DNA of 13,034 nt from Deltaproteobacteria bacterium UBA1386 (GCA_002305765.1 DBQU01000095.1:1-13034); one strand, 5' to 3'. Numbered from the stretch's first letter, positions 1 to 5,676 are shown. The notes: generated by a model from the sequence alone, not told the origin. A program made the numbers and translations.

Positions 1-41
1 AAGTATGTCCATGCCCAACTACTGTAACGGTTTGTACCCCC

Positions 42-70
42 TTGACTTGTTTTGAGCATATGCTTATTAT
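42..70 (+). promoter_or_regulatory. Sigma-70-type promoter of the DUF134-nifX-fmdB operon, with embedded palindrome
   Basis: TTGACT at 42-47 and TATTAT at 65-70 are separated by exactly 17 bases, a near-ideal housekeeping promoter. A perfect 10-base palindrome, AGCATATGCT, lies at 55-64 between the two boxes, where a bound repressor would block RNA polymerase. The predicted transcription start falls at about 77, on the first base of the ATG, so the mRNA would have little or no leader. The promoter boxes and palindrome are seen directly; autoregulation by the DUF134 protein is inference. Confidence 0.7.
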
Positions 71-76
71 ACATCC

Positions 77-379
77 ATGTCTCGGCCGAGGAAATGCAGG
101 TGCGTGTGCTGCAAGTTGGAGTGTGACTATTTCAAACCCCGCGGCACACCCCGCACGGAGCTTGTCGAGGTCTGCCTGAGAATTGACGAACTGGAGGCCC
201 TCCGCCTCGCGGATGTCGAAGGGCTCTATCAGGAAGAAGCGGCGAGGCAGATGAACATCTCCCGGGCAACCTTCGGCAGGATAGTGGAGGCGGCACACCG
301 GAAAGTCGCCGACGCCATCCTTCACGGCAAGGCCCTGAGGATAGAATCGGAAGAAGCAGCAACAGGAGGAAGGATATGA
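77..379 (+). CDS. UPF0251/DUF134 family HTH regulator with a Cys-rich N-terminus
   Basis: A 100-residue protein of the UPF0251 (DUF134) family, judged from the N-terminal SRPRKC signature, the RIDELEALRLAD segment (residues about 35-46) and a sigma-like helix-turn-helix at about residues 51-75 (EEAARQMNISRATFGRI). Members are small putative DNA-binding proteins of anaerobes and are often found next to NifX/NifB-type proteins, as here. The N-terminus is unusually rich in cysteine (Cys7, 9, 11, 12 and 16), which could bind iron-sulfur or another metal; this is inference. The ATG start fits the family but has no Shine-Dalgarno sequence, consistent with the promoter ending only six bases upstream. 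Its stop overlaps the next start (ATGA), so the two are translationally coupled. It probably regulates its own operon. Confidence 0.85.
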   Translation: MSRPRKCRCVCCKLECDYFKPRGTPRTELVEVCLRIDELEALRLADVEGLYQEEAARQMNISRATFGRIVEAAHRKVADAILHGKALRIESEEAATGGRI

Positions 380-753
380 AGATATGCTTTGCGGTCTTGA
401 AAGACGAAGGCGTTGAAAGCACCGTTTATAATCATTTCGGATCTGCACCGGCCTTTGTCGTTGTGAACACGGAAAAAAACGACGTTTTCACCGTGGTCAA
501 TCGCGATGCCGACCACATTCATGGTGCCTGTAATCCCATGAAGGCGATCGGCGGGACAGAAGTGGACGCCGTGGTCGTGGGAGGCATCGGCGCCGGTGCT
601 CTTACGGGGCTTAACTCAAGGGGCATCAAGGTCTTCAAGGCCACGGGGACCACGATAAAAGACAATCTTGCCCTTTTCAGCGAGAACAAACTGCCTGAAC
701 TGACGATCGATCGCACCTGCGCCGGTCATGCCGGTGGATGCGCCCATCATTAA
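376..753 (+). CDS. NifX/NifB-C-terminal-like dinitrogenase iron-molybdenum cofactor family protein
   Basis: A 125-residue protein of the NifB/NifX family (dinitrogenase iron-molybdenum cofactor biosynthesis, PF02579). It shows the N-terminal strand MKICFAV, the NHFGSAPAF segment, ADHIHGACNPM, and the VVGGIGAGALTGLNSRGIKVF core typical of the fold. These proteins bind iron-sulfur or molybdenum clusters or their precursors. Nothing here suggests nitrogenase itself, so a cluster-carrier or sensing role is more likely than nitrogen fixation. The C-terminus ends in a Cys/His cluster (CAGHAGGCAHH), a plausible metal-binding tail. The gene overlaps the regulator by four bases. A GGAG directly after its stop serves the next gene. 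Confidence 0.85.
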   Translation: MKICFAVLKDEGVESTVYNHFGSAPAFVVVNTEKNDVFTVVNRDADHIHGACNPMKAIGGTEVDAVVVGGIGAGALTGLNSRGIKVFKATGTTIKDNLALFSENKLPELTIDRTCAGHAGGCAHH

Positions 754-762
754 GGAGAGCTT

Positions 763-993
763 ATGCCGATCTACGAATACAAATGTGAAGATTGCGGGGC
801 CGTAAGCGAATTCATCGTCTTTTCAGCCGATGAGGAAGTGACCTGCCGGTCATGCAGTGGCACGAAGCTGACGAAGCTCATGTCGGCCCACAATACGACA
901 AGCTCTTCCGGCTCATCTTCGATGCCCGGTTTCGGGGGATGTTGCGGTTCACCCGGCTCCTGCGGCAGCCCCGGCGGCTGCTGTTCGGGGTAA
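763..993 (+). CDS. FmdB-family zinc-ribbon protein with Cys/Gly/Ser-rich tail
   Basis: A 76-residue FmdB-type (CxxC_CXXC_SSSS) protein. The start MPIYEYKCEDCG is diagnostic, and the two CxxC pairs (Cys8/Cys11 and Cys28/Cys31) form the zinc ribbon, followed by KLM at residues 38-40. The family was named as a putative regulator near formylmethanofuran dehydrogenase genes; its biochemical role is poorly defined. After residue 45 the protein becomes a low-complexity Ser/Gly tail with a second group of cysteines (60, 61, 67, 73, 74) that could bind another metal. It starts nine bases after the NifX-like gene with GGAG upstream, and ends the operon. It converges on the DsrE-like gene with only 27 bases between, and no clear terminator is seen there. 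Confidence 0.85.
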   Translation: MPIYEYKCEDCGAVSEFIVFSADEEVTCRSCSGTKLTKLMSAHNTTSSSGSSSMPGFGGCCGSPGSCGSPGGCCSG

Positions 994-1020
994 TGCCCGC
1001 GCCGAAGGCCGAGACCGGGG

Positions 1021-1368
1021 TCAGAAGGTTATGACCTCGTATCCGTTGTTGATATAACGGGCCATGCCAGGATGACCCGACATATCGTCGAGGAGACGCA
1101 ATCCCTGCTCCTCCGCTGCCTTCAGGGACCCCATCTTGTTGGCGCAGGCCCTGCAAACTCCCTCGATGAGCCCCTTCTCCCTGGCGTTACGGTACAGGAC
1201 GGCAAGCGGATTGCCTTCTTCGACCAGTTCGGGGACAAGCTTCGTGGCCGCCCCTTCTATGACCACCTTCACATCATATCCCGCGGTCTTCATGTTTACG
1301 GCATTGAGCAACACATGGACAAAACACATGGGTTCACCGTTGAAGGCGAACAGGACCACTTTCTTCAT
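1021..1368 (-). CDS. DsrE-like small protein, last gene of the arsenic operon
   Basis: A 115-residue protein resembling the DsrE/DsrF-like sulfur-relay fold. It has the N-terminal strand KKVVLFAFNG, an alternating alpha/beta pattern with a second strand YDVKVVIEG, and a Cys-containing segment GVCRACANKMG (Cys72, Cys75), plus Cys15 near the N-terminus. DsrE-like proteins move sulfur as persulfides on conserved cysteines; whether this one does so is inference. The ATG at 1368 overlaps the arsC stop as TGATG and has GGGAGG six bases upstream, so I prefer it over the GTG one codon earlier. Close coupling to arsC suggests a link to thiol or thioarsenic chemistry. Confidence 0.7.
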   Translation of the reverse strand: MKKVVLFAFNGEPMCFVHVLLNAVNMKTAGYDVKVVIEGAATKLVPELVEEGNPLAVLYRNAREKGLIEGVCRACANKMGSLKAAEEQGLRLLDDMSGHPGMARYINNGYEVITF

Positions 1369-1823
1369 CACGAGCCTCCCTCACCCTTGTCAGGCCCCAT
1401 CTCTGCCATGAACTGCAGGACCTTTCTCTTTATGGCATCGCGAACGCGACGCGTCTTCTCAAGCCTCTCCTCGGCAGAGCCGGTAAACGACCCGGGGTCC
1501 TCGAAGGACCAGTGAAGCGTGTGCGTCCTGAGCCCCGGGAAGATCGGGCAGGCCTCGGCGCTCGCCTCGTCGCAGACGGTGACCACGTACGAATACAACT
1601 CTCCCCCCCTGTACTTCTCAAACACACTTTTCGTCTTGTTGCCGGATATATCGATCCCCTCTTCCTTCATCACCTTTACGGCGATCGGGTTCAACACGCC
1701 GGGATCCATCCCCGCGCTTTCCGCGTGAAACCGGTCTCCCGCCAGCCTGTTGAGAAACGCCTCGGCCATCTGGCTTCTCGCACTGTTATGGACACATACA
1801 AAAAGGATCCTCGTCTTCTCCAT
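1368..1823 (-). CDS. arsC: Arsenate reductase ArsC, thioredoxin-linked (low-molecular-weight phosphatase fold)
   Basis: A 151-residue cytosolic arsenate reductase that converts arsenate to arsenite for export by Acr3. The phosphatase-type P-loop CVHNSAR (Cys10 to Arg16, CX5R) is intact. The resolving cysteines are Cys84 and Cys92 in TVCDEASAEACPIFPG, and HWSFEDPGSF provides the conserved DP loop. This three-cysteine layout is that of the thioredoxin-recycled family, not the glutaredoxin-linked E. coli plasmid type. The ATG has a strong GGAGGTGGAG Shine-Dalgarno sequence at 1826-1835. It lies 126 bases after the CcdA-like gene, the widest gap in this operon, and is joined to the DsrE-like gene by TGATG. 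Confidence 0.95.
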   Translation of the reverse strand: MEKTRILFVCVHNSARSQMAEAFLNRLAGDRFHAESAGMDPGVLNPIAVKVMKEEGIDISGNKTKSVFEKYRGGELYSYVVTVCDEASAEACPIFPGLRTHTLHWSFEDPGSFTGSAEERLEKTRRVRDAIKRKVLQFMAEMGPDKGEGGS

Positions 1824-1949
1824 TGCTCCACCTCCATTTTGACCGATCTCCCCTGGAACGCGTAACGAAGGGCTGTCATGCGTTCACACTAAGCCTTCCT
1901 GCCCCTCTTTTCAACCCCGGAAATGCCCGGAGCGTTTCCGGCGTCTGTC
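1824..1949 (-). other. 126-base gap inside the arsenic operon, containing a hairpin
   Basis: No gene is visible. An inverted repeat CCGGAAA / TTTCCGG (1917-1923 and 1935-1941, 11-base loop) lies just after the CcdA-like stop. It lacks a following U-run on the minus strand, so it does not look like an intrinsic terminator. It could stabilise the upstream mRNA or partially attenuate arsC expression; both are guesses. A weak TTGAAA / TAGTGT pair is too poor to call a promoter. Confidence 0.35.
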
Positions 1950-2645
1950 TTACGCGGTGTAGACCAGGTAGATCCCGCCACATATGACGAGGACCCCGCA
2001 GACTATCTTCACGATCCTCGCCCCCATGGACCGCTCATTCCAGTTGAGGTAGTTCTGGACAGCCTCGGTGAAGGTGCCGGCAAGGACGATGATCGAGCAA
2101 TGACCCACCGCGTAGGCAAGGAGGAGAAGGACTCCGTACCATATCTTTGTTGCCGAGAGTTGAAAGGTTATACTCAGCATGGGCGCCATGTAAGCGAAAG
2201 TGCAGGGGCCCAGCGCCACACCGAACACGACCCCCAGGATGAAGGCGGCAAGAAGGCCTCTCCTCTTCATATTTATATTGCCCGGCCCGGACCAGGGCAT
2301 GGGGATGACGCCGACAAGATGGAGCCCGACGAGGAAGAAGATGAAAGCAACGAAATAATTGCCGTAGCGGCCCACGTCGCCCATCATCCTTCCCGCCATC
2401 GCCGTGACAAGGCCGATGAGACCGATGCTTATCATGATCCCCGACGAGAACACAGAGGCGGTGCAGAAAGCCCTCTTCGGCGATGTTCGGCCCTGCTCGT
2501 CGATGAAGCCCACGATCAGGGGAATGCTCGAAAGATGGCAGGGGCTGAGCACAAGACTTAGGACTCCCCAGAGGAAGGATGCCCCGAGCGCTATGGCCGG
2601 GGTCCCCTCTACCGCGCCCGTCAGAACTATGAAGATCTTCTCCAT
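1950..2645 (-). CDS. CcdA/DsbD-type membrane thiol-disulfide electron carrier
   Basis: A 231-residue membrane protein of the CcdA / DsbD beta-domain family, which passes electrons from cytosolic thioredoxin to thiols outside the membrane. About six hydrophobic segments are visible. The two redox cysteines occur in the expected paired positions of an internal repeat: LSPCHLSSIP (Cys36) in the first half and GPCTFAYMAP (Cys148) in the second, each after a Pro or Gly-Pro. The ATG at 2645 overlaps the thioredoxin stop as TGATG; a GTG one codon earlier is also possible. Fusion-like coupling to an exported thioredoxin makes the pair look like a split DsbD-type reducing pathway. It is unlikely to be a dedicated cytochrome c maturation gene, since no other ccm/ccs genes are near. 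Confidence 0.85.
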   Translation of the reverse strand: MEKIFIVLTGAVEGTPAIALGASFLWGVLSLVLSPCHLSSIPLIVGFIDEQGRTSPKRAFCTASVFSSGIMISIGLIGLVTAMAGRMMGDVGRYGNYFVAFIFFLVGLHLVGVIPMPWSGPGNINMKRRGLLAAFILGVVFGVALGPCTFAYMAPMLSITFQLSATKIWYGVLLLLAYAVGHCSIIVLAGTFTEAVQNYLNWNERSMGARIVKIVCGVLVICGGIYLVYTA

Positions 2646-3106
2646 CACTTGCCTTTCTTGCCGCCGTCCTTCCTCACCAACTCGATCCCGAGCTTCTTGA
2701 AGGCCGCGAGTATGCCCTCCTTTGACATGTACCCCATGTGCCGGTAACGTTCCTTCCCGGACGCATCGTAGAAGATCTGCGTAGGTATTCCCCTCACTCC
2801 CAGTTTCGTGGCGGTCTGAGGGTCCACCTGGACATCGATGAACTCGACGCGGAGAACGCCCGCGTATTCAGCCTTCAATTCCTCCAGGACCGGCTCCATC
2901 ATCTTGCAGGGGATGCACTGTTTCGCGCCGACATCGACGAGCGCGGGGTACCGCACAGCGGCGGGAGGAACCGCGGGACCCTTCGACGACGCGGAGGCCT
3001 TTCGACCTGCCATGGCCTCACCCGCGGCAACAGCGGTCGATGCCATGATGGCCGACGACAGCATGGTGAGGATGATCATACAGAATATCATGGATCTATT
3101 CTTCAT
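2645..3106 (-). CDS. Exported thioredoxin-like protein (CIPC)
   Basis: A 153-residue thioredoxin-fold protein. Residues about 6-28 form a hydrophobic signal segment ending in STAVAA, so the redox domain is probably outside the cytoplasmic membrane, either freed or anchored. The active site is CIPC (Cys64, Cys67) after VDVGAKQ, and the cis-proline loop is RGIPT (Pro108). I set the start at the ATG at 3106 because AAGGAG (3113-3118) lies six bases upstream; the ATG at 3130 would place that Shine-Dalgarno sequence inside the gene and precede a weaker signal peptide. The stop overlaps the CcdA-like start. The protein probably receives electrons from that partner and reduces envelope disulfides or a metal-oxyanion system. 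Confidence 0.88.
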   Translation of the reverse strand: MKNRSMIFCMIILTMLSSAIMASTAVAAGEAMAGRKASASSKGPAVPPAAVRYPALVDVGAKQCIPCKMMEPVLEELKAEYAGVLRVEFIDVQVDPQTATKLGVRGIPTQIFYDASGKERYRHMGYMSKEGILAAFKKLGIELVRKDGGKKGK

Positions 3107-3138
3107 TCCGAACTCCTTCCTGTTGGTCAAGGTAATGG

Positions 3139-3879
3139 TTACTCCAGAATTTCCAGCATATCGTCGAGTGCCCGTGAAAGACCCACTTCAACGGACCTCG
3201 ATATGATGGCACGGCCGATATGCACCTCCGTCAGCCCGGCAGCATCGAGAAGGGGCTCGATGTTCGTATAATCGAGCTTCCGGCCGGCCGTGACGCGCAA
3301 CCTCATCCCTGCGGCATGATTGACGGCGGCGCAGACCTTCCTTATCTCTTTGTCAATCTCGTCCTTCCGCCGGGCATCACAGTATCCCGCCATACATATC
3401 TCCACGCGGTCCGCGGCACATTCCTTCGAGTACTCCAGCGCTTCGATGTCCGGGTCGATGAGGAAGGACACCTGAATCCCGTCGTCGTGGAGAAGCCTGA
3501 CGGCATCCCGTATGCCGGACAGATGTGTCTTCACGTCGAACCCGCCTCCCGGGGTCGTTTCTTCCTTCATCTCCGGCACGATCGTGACAATATGAGGTCT
3601 CACTTCCCTTGCAAGGCCGATCATCTCATCCGACAGGCCGATCTCAAGGTTAAACTCTCCCCGGATGGCGTCCTTTATCCCATGGACGTCTTCCACACTC
3701 ATGTAGCGCCTGTCCCTGCCAAGGTGGGCGGAGACACCCTTGCAACCCTTCCTGTCGCAGGTTGCCGCATAAACGGCAGGGTCAAATCCATCTGACGAGC
3801 GCGCCTGACGCAATTCGGCAACATGGTCCAGTTTCACGCACAGCAGGGTGCGCGCTCCATAGATTCCTCCCATTGGCAT
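3139..3879 (-). CDS. Divergent PdxJ homologue (pyridoxine 5'-phosphate synthase fold) with altered active site
   Basis: A 246-residue TIM-barrel protein, colinear with E. coli PdxJ (compared from memory). Matching blocks include LDHVAELRQAR (17-27), AHLGRDRR (51-58), NLEIGLSDEM (77-86), VPEMKEETTPGGGFDV (101-116), GIQVSFLID (134-142), VEI-GY-DA (159-169) and IGRAIISRSV (221-230). Retained candidates for active-site residues are His52, Glu79 and Glu160. Near-invariant PdxJ residues are replaced: Asn of the NIDH motif is Lys16, Arg of HLRED is Gly54, His-Gly of the AGHG motif is Arg200-Lys201, and His of NIGH is Arg223. Ordinary pyridoxine phosphate synthesis is therefore doubtful. The start at 3879 is fixed by AAGGAGGAG at 3884-3892; the reading frame upstream of it overlaps acr3 and has no PdxJ similarity. 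It sits between acr3 and the thioredoxin gene. Confidence 0.85.
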   Translation of the reverse strand: MPMGGIYGARTLLCVKLDHVAELRQARSSDGFDPAVYAATCDRKGCKGVSAHLGRDRRYMSVEDVHGIKDAIRGEFNLEIGLSDEMIGLAREVRPHIVTIVPEMKEETTPGGGFDVKTHLSGIRDAVRLLHDDGIQVSFLIDPDIEALEYSKECAADRVEICMAGYCDARRKDEIDKEIRKVCAAVNHAAGMRLRVTAGRKLDYTNIEPLLDAAGLTEVHIGRAIISRSVEVGLSRALDDMLEILE

Positions 3880-3883
3880 CAAA

Positions 3884-3892
3884 CTCCTCCTT
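3884..3892 (-). promoter_or_regulatory. Strong Shine-Dalgarno that fixes the pdxJ-like start
   Basis: AAGGAGGAG on the minus strand ends four bases before the ATG at 3879, with the GGAGG core six bases away. It settles the start against a longer in-frame alternative beginning at 4035 that overlaps acr3. Confidence 0.85.
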
Positions 3893-3944
3893 CCCCGTTC
3901 TCTCAACCAACGGTACGGGGGGTAGTCCTGAACCGGTATGTCCG

Positions 3945-3962
3945 GCCGGTCCAACGACCGGC
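3945..3962 (-). repeat. Hairpin in the acr3 / pdxJ-like intergenic space
   Basis: GCCGGTC and GACCGGC form a perfect 7-base stem with a 4-base loop, 24 bases after the acr3 stop. No U-run follows on the minus strand, so it is not a canonical terminator. It could be a processing or stability element that sets acr3 expression apart from the downstream genes; that role is inference. Confidence 0.5.
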
Positions 3963-3985
3963 AAAACGATATGTGTGGTTTCCGT

Positions 3986-5080
3986 TCATTCCTTGCATGA
4001 CATATAACAAACACCCGTGGGCGTTTCCACCGCATAGGGGAAGTATCTCTTCTTGATCCACAGCGACAGGTGAACGAGATTGATCAGCACCGGCACCTCG
4101 ACAAGAGGTCCGATGACGGCGGCGAAGGCCTGTCCCGAGTTGATGCCGAAAACGGCAACGGCAACCGCGATCGCAAGCTCGAAGTTGTTCGACGCGGCAG
4201 TGAAAGACAGCGTGGCTGCCTGGCCGTAATGCGCTCTCGCCTTCGCGCTCATGTAGAAAGAAACAACGAACATGAACACAAAGTAGATAAGAAGGGGTAT
4301 GGCGATGCGCACCACGTCCATGGGGATCTTCACGATGTATTCACCCTTCAGGGAGAACATGACAAGTATGGTGAAAAGCAAGGCGATGAGCGTTATGGGG
4401 CTTATCTTCGGTATGAACCTCTCGTGGTACCATGTCTTGTCCTTGACCTTGATAAGGATAAAGCGCGTGACAACCCCCGCGATGAAGGGTATGCCCAGGT
4501 AGATGAAAACGCTTTCCGCTATCTGGCCGATGGTGATATCGACAACCACGCCTTTGAGTCCCATAAGGGGGGGCAGGACGGTTATGAAGATATACGCATA
4601 CACAGAGAAGAAAAGGACCTGAAAGATCGAATTGAAGGCGACAAGACCGGCGCAGTACTCGGTGTCGCCCTTTGCCAGGTCGTTCCAGACTATTACCATG
4701 GCTATGCACCGGGCAAGGCCGATCATGATAAGGCCGACCATGTATTCGGGGTAACCTCTCAGAAATGCGATGGCAAGAATGAACATCAGTATGGGCCCCA
4801 CCACCCAGTTCTGGATAAGGGAGAGAACGAGAACCCTCCAGTTCTTGAAGACCTCCCCCAGTTCTTCGTATTTCACCTTCGCCAGCGGCGGGTACATCAT
4901 GAGGATAAGGCCCATGGCTATGGGGATGTTGGTGGTCCCGCTCTGGAACCGGTTCCAGAAATCGACAACCCCGGGGAAAAAGTATCCCCAACCGACCCCG
5001 ATGAACATGGCAAGAAAGATCCACAACGTCAGGAACCTGTCGAGAAACGAAAGCCTTTTGCTCAAGCGTTCGGCGGTCAT
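3986..5080 (-). CDS. acr3: Acr3-family arsenite efflux permease
   Basis: A 364-residue inner-membrane protein of the Acr3 (BASS superfamily) arsenite exporters, with about ten hydrophobic segments. Diagnostic features are the opening LSKRLSFLDRFLTLWIFLAM, PIAMGLILMMYPPLAKVKYEE, the conserved substrate-site cysteine in GLARCIAMVIVWNDLAKGD (about residues 122-140), and the late SNNFELAIAVAVAVFG motif with its conserved Glu. It exports the arsenite made by ArsC, driven by the proton gradient. The start is supported by AAGGAGG at 5090-5096, nine bases upstream and overlapping the arsR stop, so it is tightly linked to arsR. Length is normal for the family. The C-terminus carries two cysteines (CYMSCKE), a minor oddity. 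Confidence 0.96.
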   Translation of the reverse strand: MTAERLSKRLSFLDRFLTLWIFLAMFIGVGWGYFFPGVVDFWNRFQSGTTNIPIAMGLILMMYPPLAKVKYEELGEVFKNWRVLVLSLIQNWVVGPILMFILAIAFLRGYPEYMVGLIMIGLARCIAMVIVWNDLAKGDTEYCAGLVAFNSIFQVLFFSVYAYIFITVLPPLMGLKGVVVDITIGQIAESVFIYLGIPFIAGVVTRFILIKVKDKTWYHERFIPKISPITLIALLFTILVMFSLKGEYIVKIPMDVVRIAIPLLIYFVFMFVVSFYMSAKARAHYGQAATLSFTAASNNFELAIAVAVAVFGINSGQAFAAVIGPLVEVPVLINLVHLSLWIKKRYFPYAVETPTGVCYMSCKE

Positions 5081-5095
5081 CGCTCCATGCCTCCT

Positions 5096-5530
5096 TCAGG
5101 AATTCGCTTTCCTCTTCCCCTTGTTCCCTGCCATACCTGCGGCGGCCGTCCCTGTCGTTCCTGAAGCACGTTTCCTGGTTACAGACGGTGGTGCTTCGCA
5201 AAGCTTCTTAGCCTGCACCTCTTTCATCTTCTCCACATCATCCCGTGCCCAGTCGAGACCGGACAATTCCCTTTTAAGGAACTCGACATGGGCCGCGACC
5301 AACCCTTCAAGGGGTTCCTTCAGGAAGTAGTGCATCCACGTGCCCACTCTCCTGCCCTTTATGAGTCCCGAATTCTTAAGGTACGCCACGTGACGAGACA
5401 CCTTTGACTGCGGTTCCTCGAGGACCGCCATCAGGTCGCACACACAGAGCTCCCCATGGGTGAGAAGCATGAGTATGCGCAATCGCATCTGCTCGGAGAG
5501 TGCCTTGTATATCTGCGCTATGTCTTCCAT
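5096..5530 (-). CDS. arsR: ArsR-family arsenite-responsive repressor (ELCVCDL type)
   Basis: A 144-residue winged-helix repressor. The arsenite-binding motif ELCVCDL (Cys29 and Cys31) lies in the first recognition-domain helices, followed by the SKVSRHVAYLKNSGLI recognition helix at about residues 42-57 and the wing GRRVGTWMHYFL. Arsenite binding to the Cys pair is expected to release the protein from DNA and induce the operon. It extends about 25-30 residues beyond a typical ArsR, ending in a basic, Ala/Gly/Lys-rich tail of low complexity. It is the first gene of the minus-strand arsenic operon; the probable operator lies just upstream at 5548-5565. The GAGG before the ATG is very close, so the ribosome site is weak. 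Confidence 0.93.
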   Translation of the reverse strand: MEDIAQIYKALSEQMRLRILMLLTHGELCVCDLMAVLEEPQSKVSRHVAYLKNSGLIKGRRVGTWMHYFLKEPLEGLVAAHVEFLKRELSGLDWARDDVEKMKEVQAKKLCEAPPSVTRKRASGTTGTAAAGMAGNKGKRKANS

Positions 5531-5547
5531 CCCTCATCGCCCGAATC

Positions 5548-5565
5548 TATCTGCTTAAACGGATA
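5548..5565 (-). promoter_or_regulatory. Imperfect inverted repeat, candidate ArsR operator
   Basis: On the minus strand the site reads TATCCGTTTAAGCAGATA, an 18-base inverted repeat with 14 of 18 symmetric positions (TATCyGyTTAArCrGATA). It overlaps the predicted transcription start of the arsR promoter, where ArsR/SmtB repressors typically bind AT-rich dyads. Assignment to this arsR is inference from position. Confidence 0.6.
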
Positions 5566-5569
5566 TAAG

Positions 5570-5598
5570 AATAAAGACTAAAACTCTCCCGCTGTCAA
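5570..5598 (-). promoter_or_regulatory. Promoter of the arsR-acr3 operon
   Basis: On the minus strand TTGACA (5598 to 5593, perfect -35) and TTTATT (5575 to 5570, four of six) are 17 bases apart. The predicted start near 5563 gives a leader of about 33 bases and lies within the candidate ArsR operator. Confidence 0.65.
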
Positions 5599-5622
5599 CA
5601 AGAAAACCGGGCAGGAAATCCC

Positions 5623-5651
5623 TTGACTAATCGTTGCCTTGTTGGTATTGT
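5623..5651 (+). promoter_or_regulatory. Promoter of the arsR2-permease operon
   Basis: TTGACT at 5623-5628 and TATTGT at 5646-5651 have a 17-base spacer. The -10 box lies inside the large palindrome at 5634-5665. The promoter is divergent from the arsR promoter, with 24 bases between the two -35 boxes. The TTG of the -35 box could be misread as a start codon for arsR2. Confidence 0.75.
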
Positions 5652-5665
5652 TACCAACAAGGCAA
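5634..5665 (+). promoter_or_regulatory. Perfect 14-base-arm palindrome, candidate operator of the second ArsR
   Basis: Left arm TTGCCTTGTTGGTA (5634-5647) and right arm TACCAACAAGGCAA (5652-5665) are exact inverse complements around the 4-base centre TTGT. The element covers the spacer, the -10 box and the predicted transcription start, the expected position for a repressor site. It is unrelated in sequence to the other inverted repeat at 5548-5565, so the two regulators probably recognise different DNA. The right arm ends 11 bases before the ATG at 5677. Confidence 0.75.
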
Positions 5666-5676
5666 GAGGAGACGCT

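Noticed and set aside
1917..1941. Hairpin after the CcdA-like gene as a transcription terminator
   Set aside because: The stem is good, but no U-run follows on the minus strand, so intrinsic termination is unlikely.
1923..2561. Plus-strand frame of 212 codons opposite the CcdA-like gene
   Set aside because: Antisense shadow with a highly charged composition; the minus-strand frame has hydrophobic helices and paired redox cysteines.
3880..4035. Upstream extension of the pdxJ-like gene by 52 codons
   Set aside because: It overlaps acr3, lacks a ribosome site at its ATG, has no PdxJ similarity, and a strong Shine-Dalgarno marks 3879 instead.
4070..5164. Long plus-strand frame of 364 codons opposite acr3
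   Set aside because: It is the antisense of acr3; the translation is rich in His, Asp and Arg with no domain pattern, and the minus strand has clear Acr3 motifs.
5623..5676. TTG start for the second arsR
   Set aside because: The TTG is the first half of the -35 box, and the extension would translate the operator palindrome.
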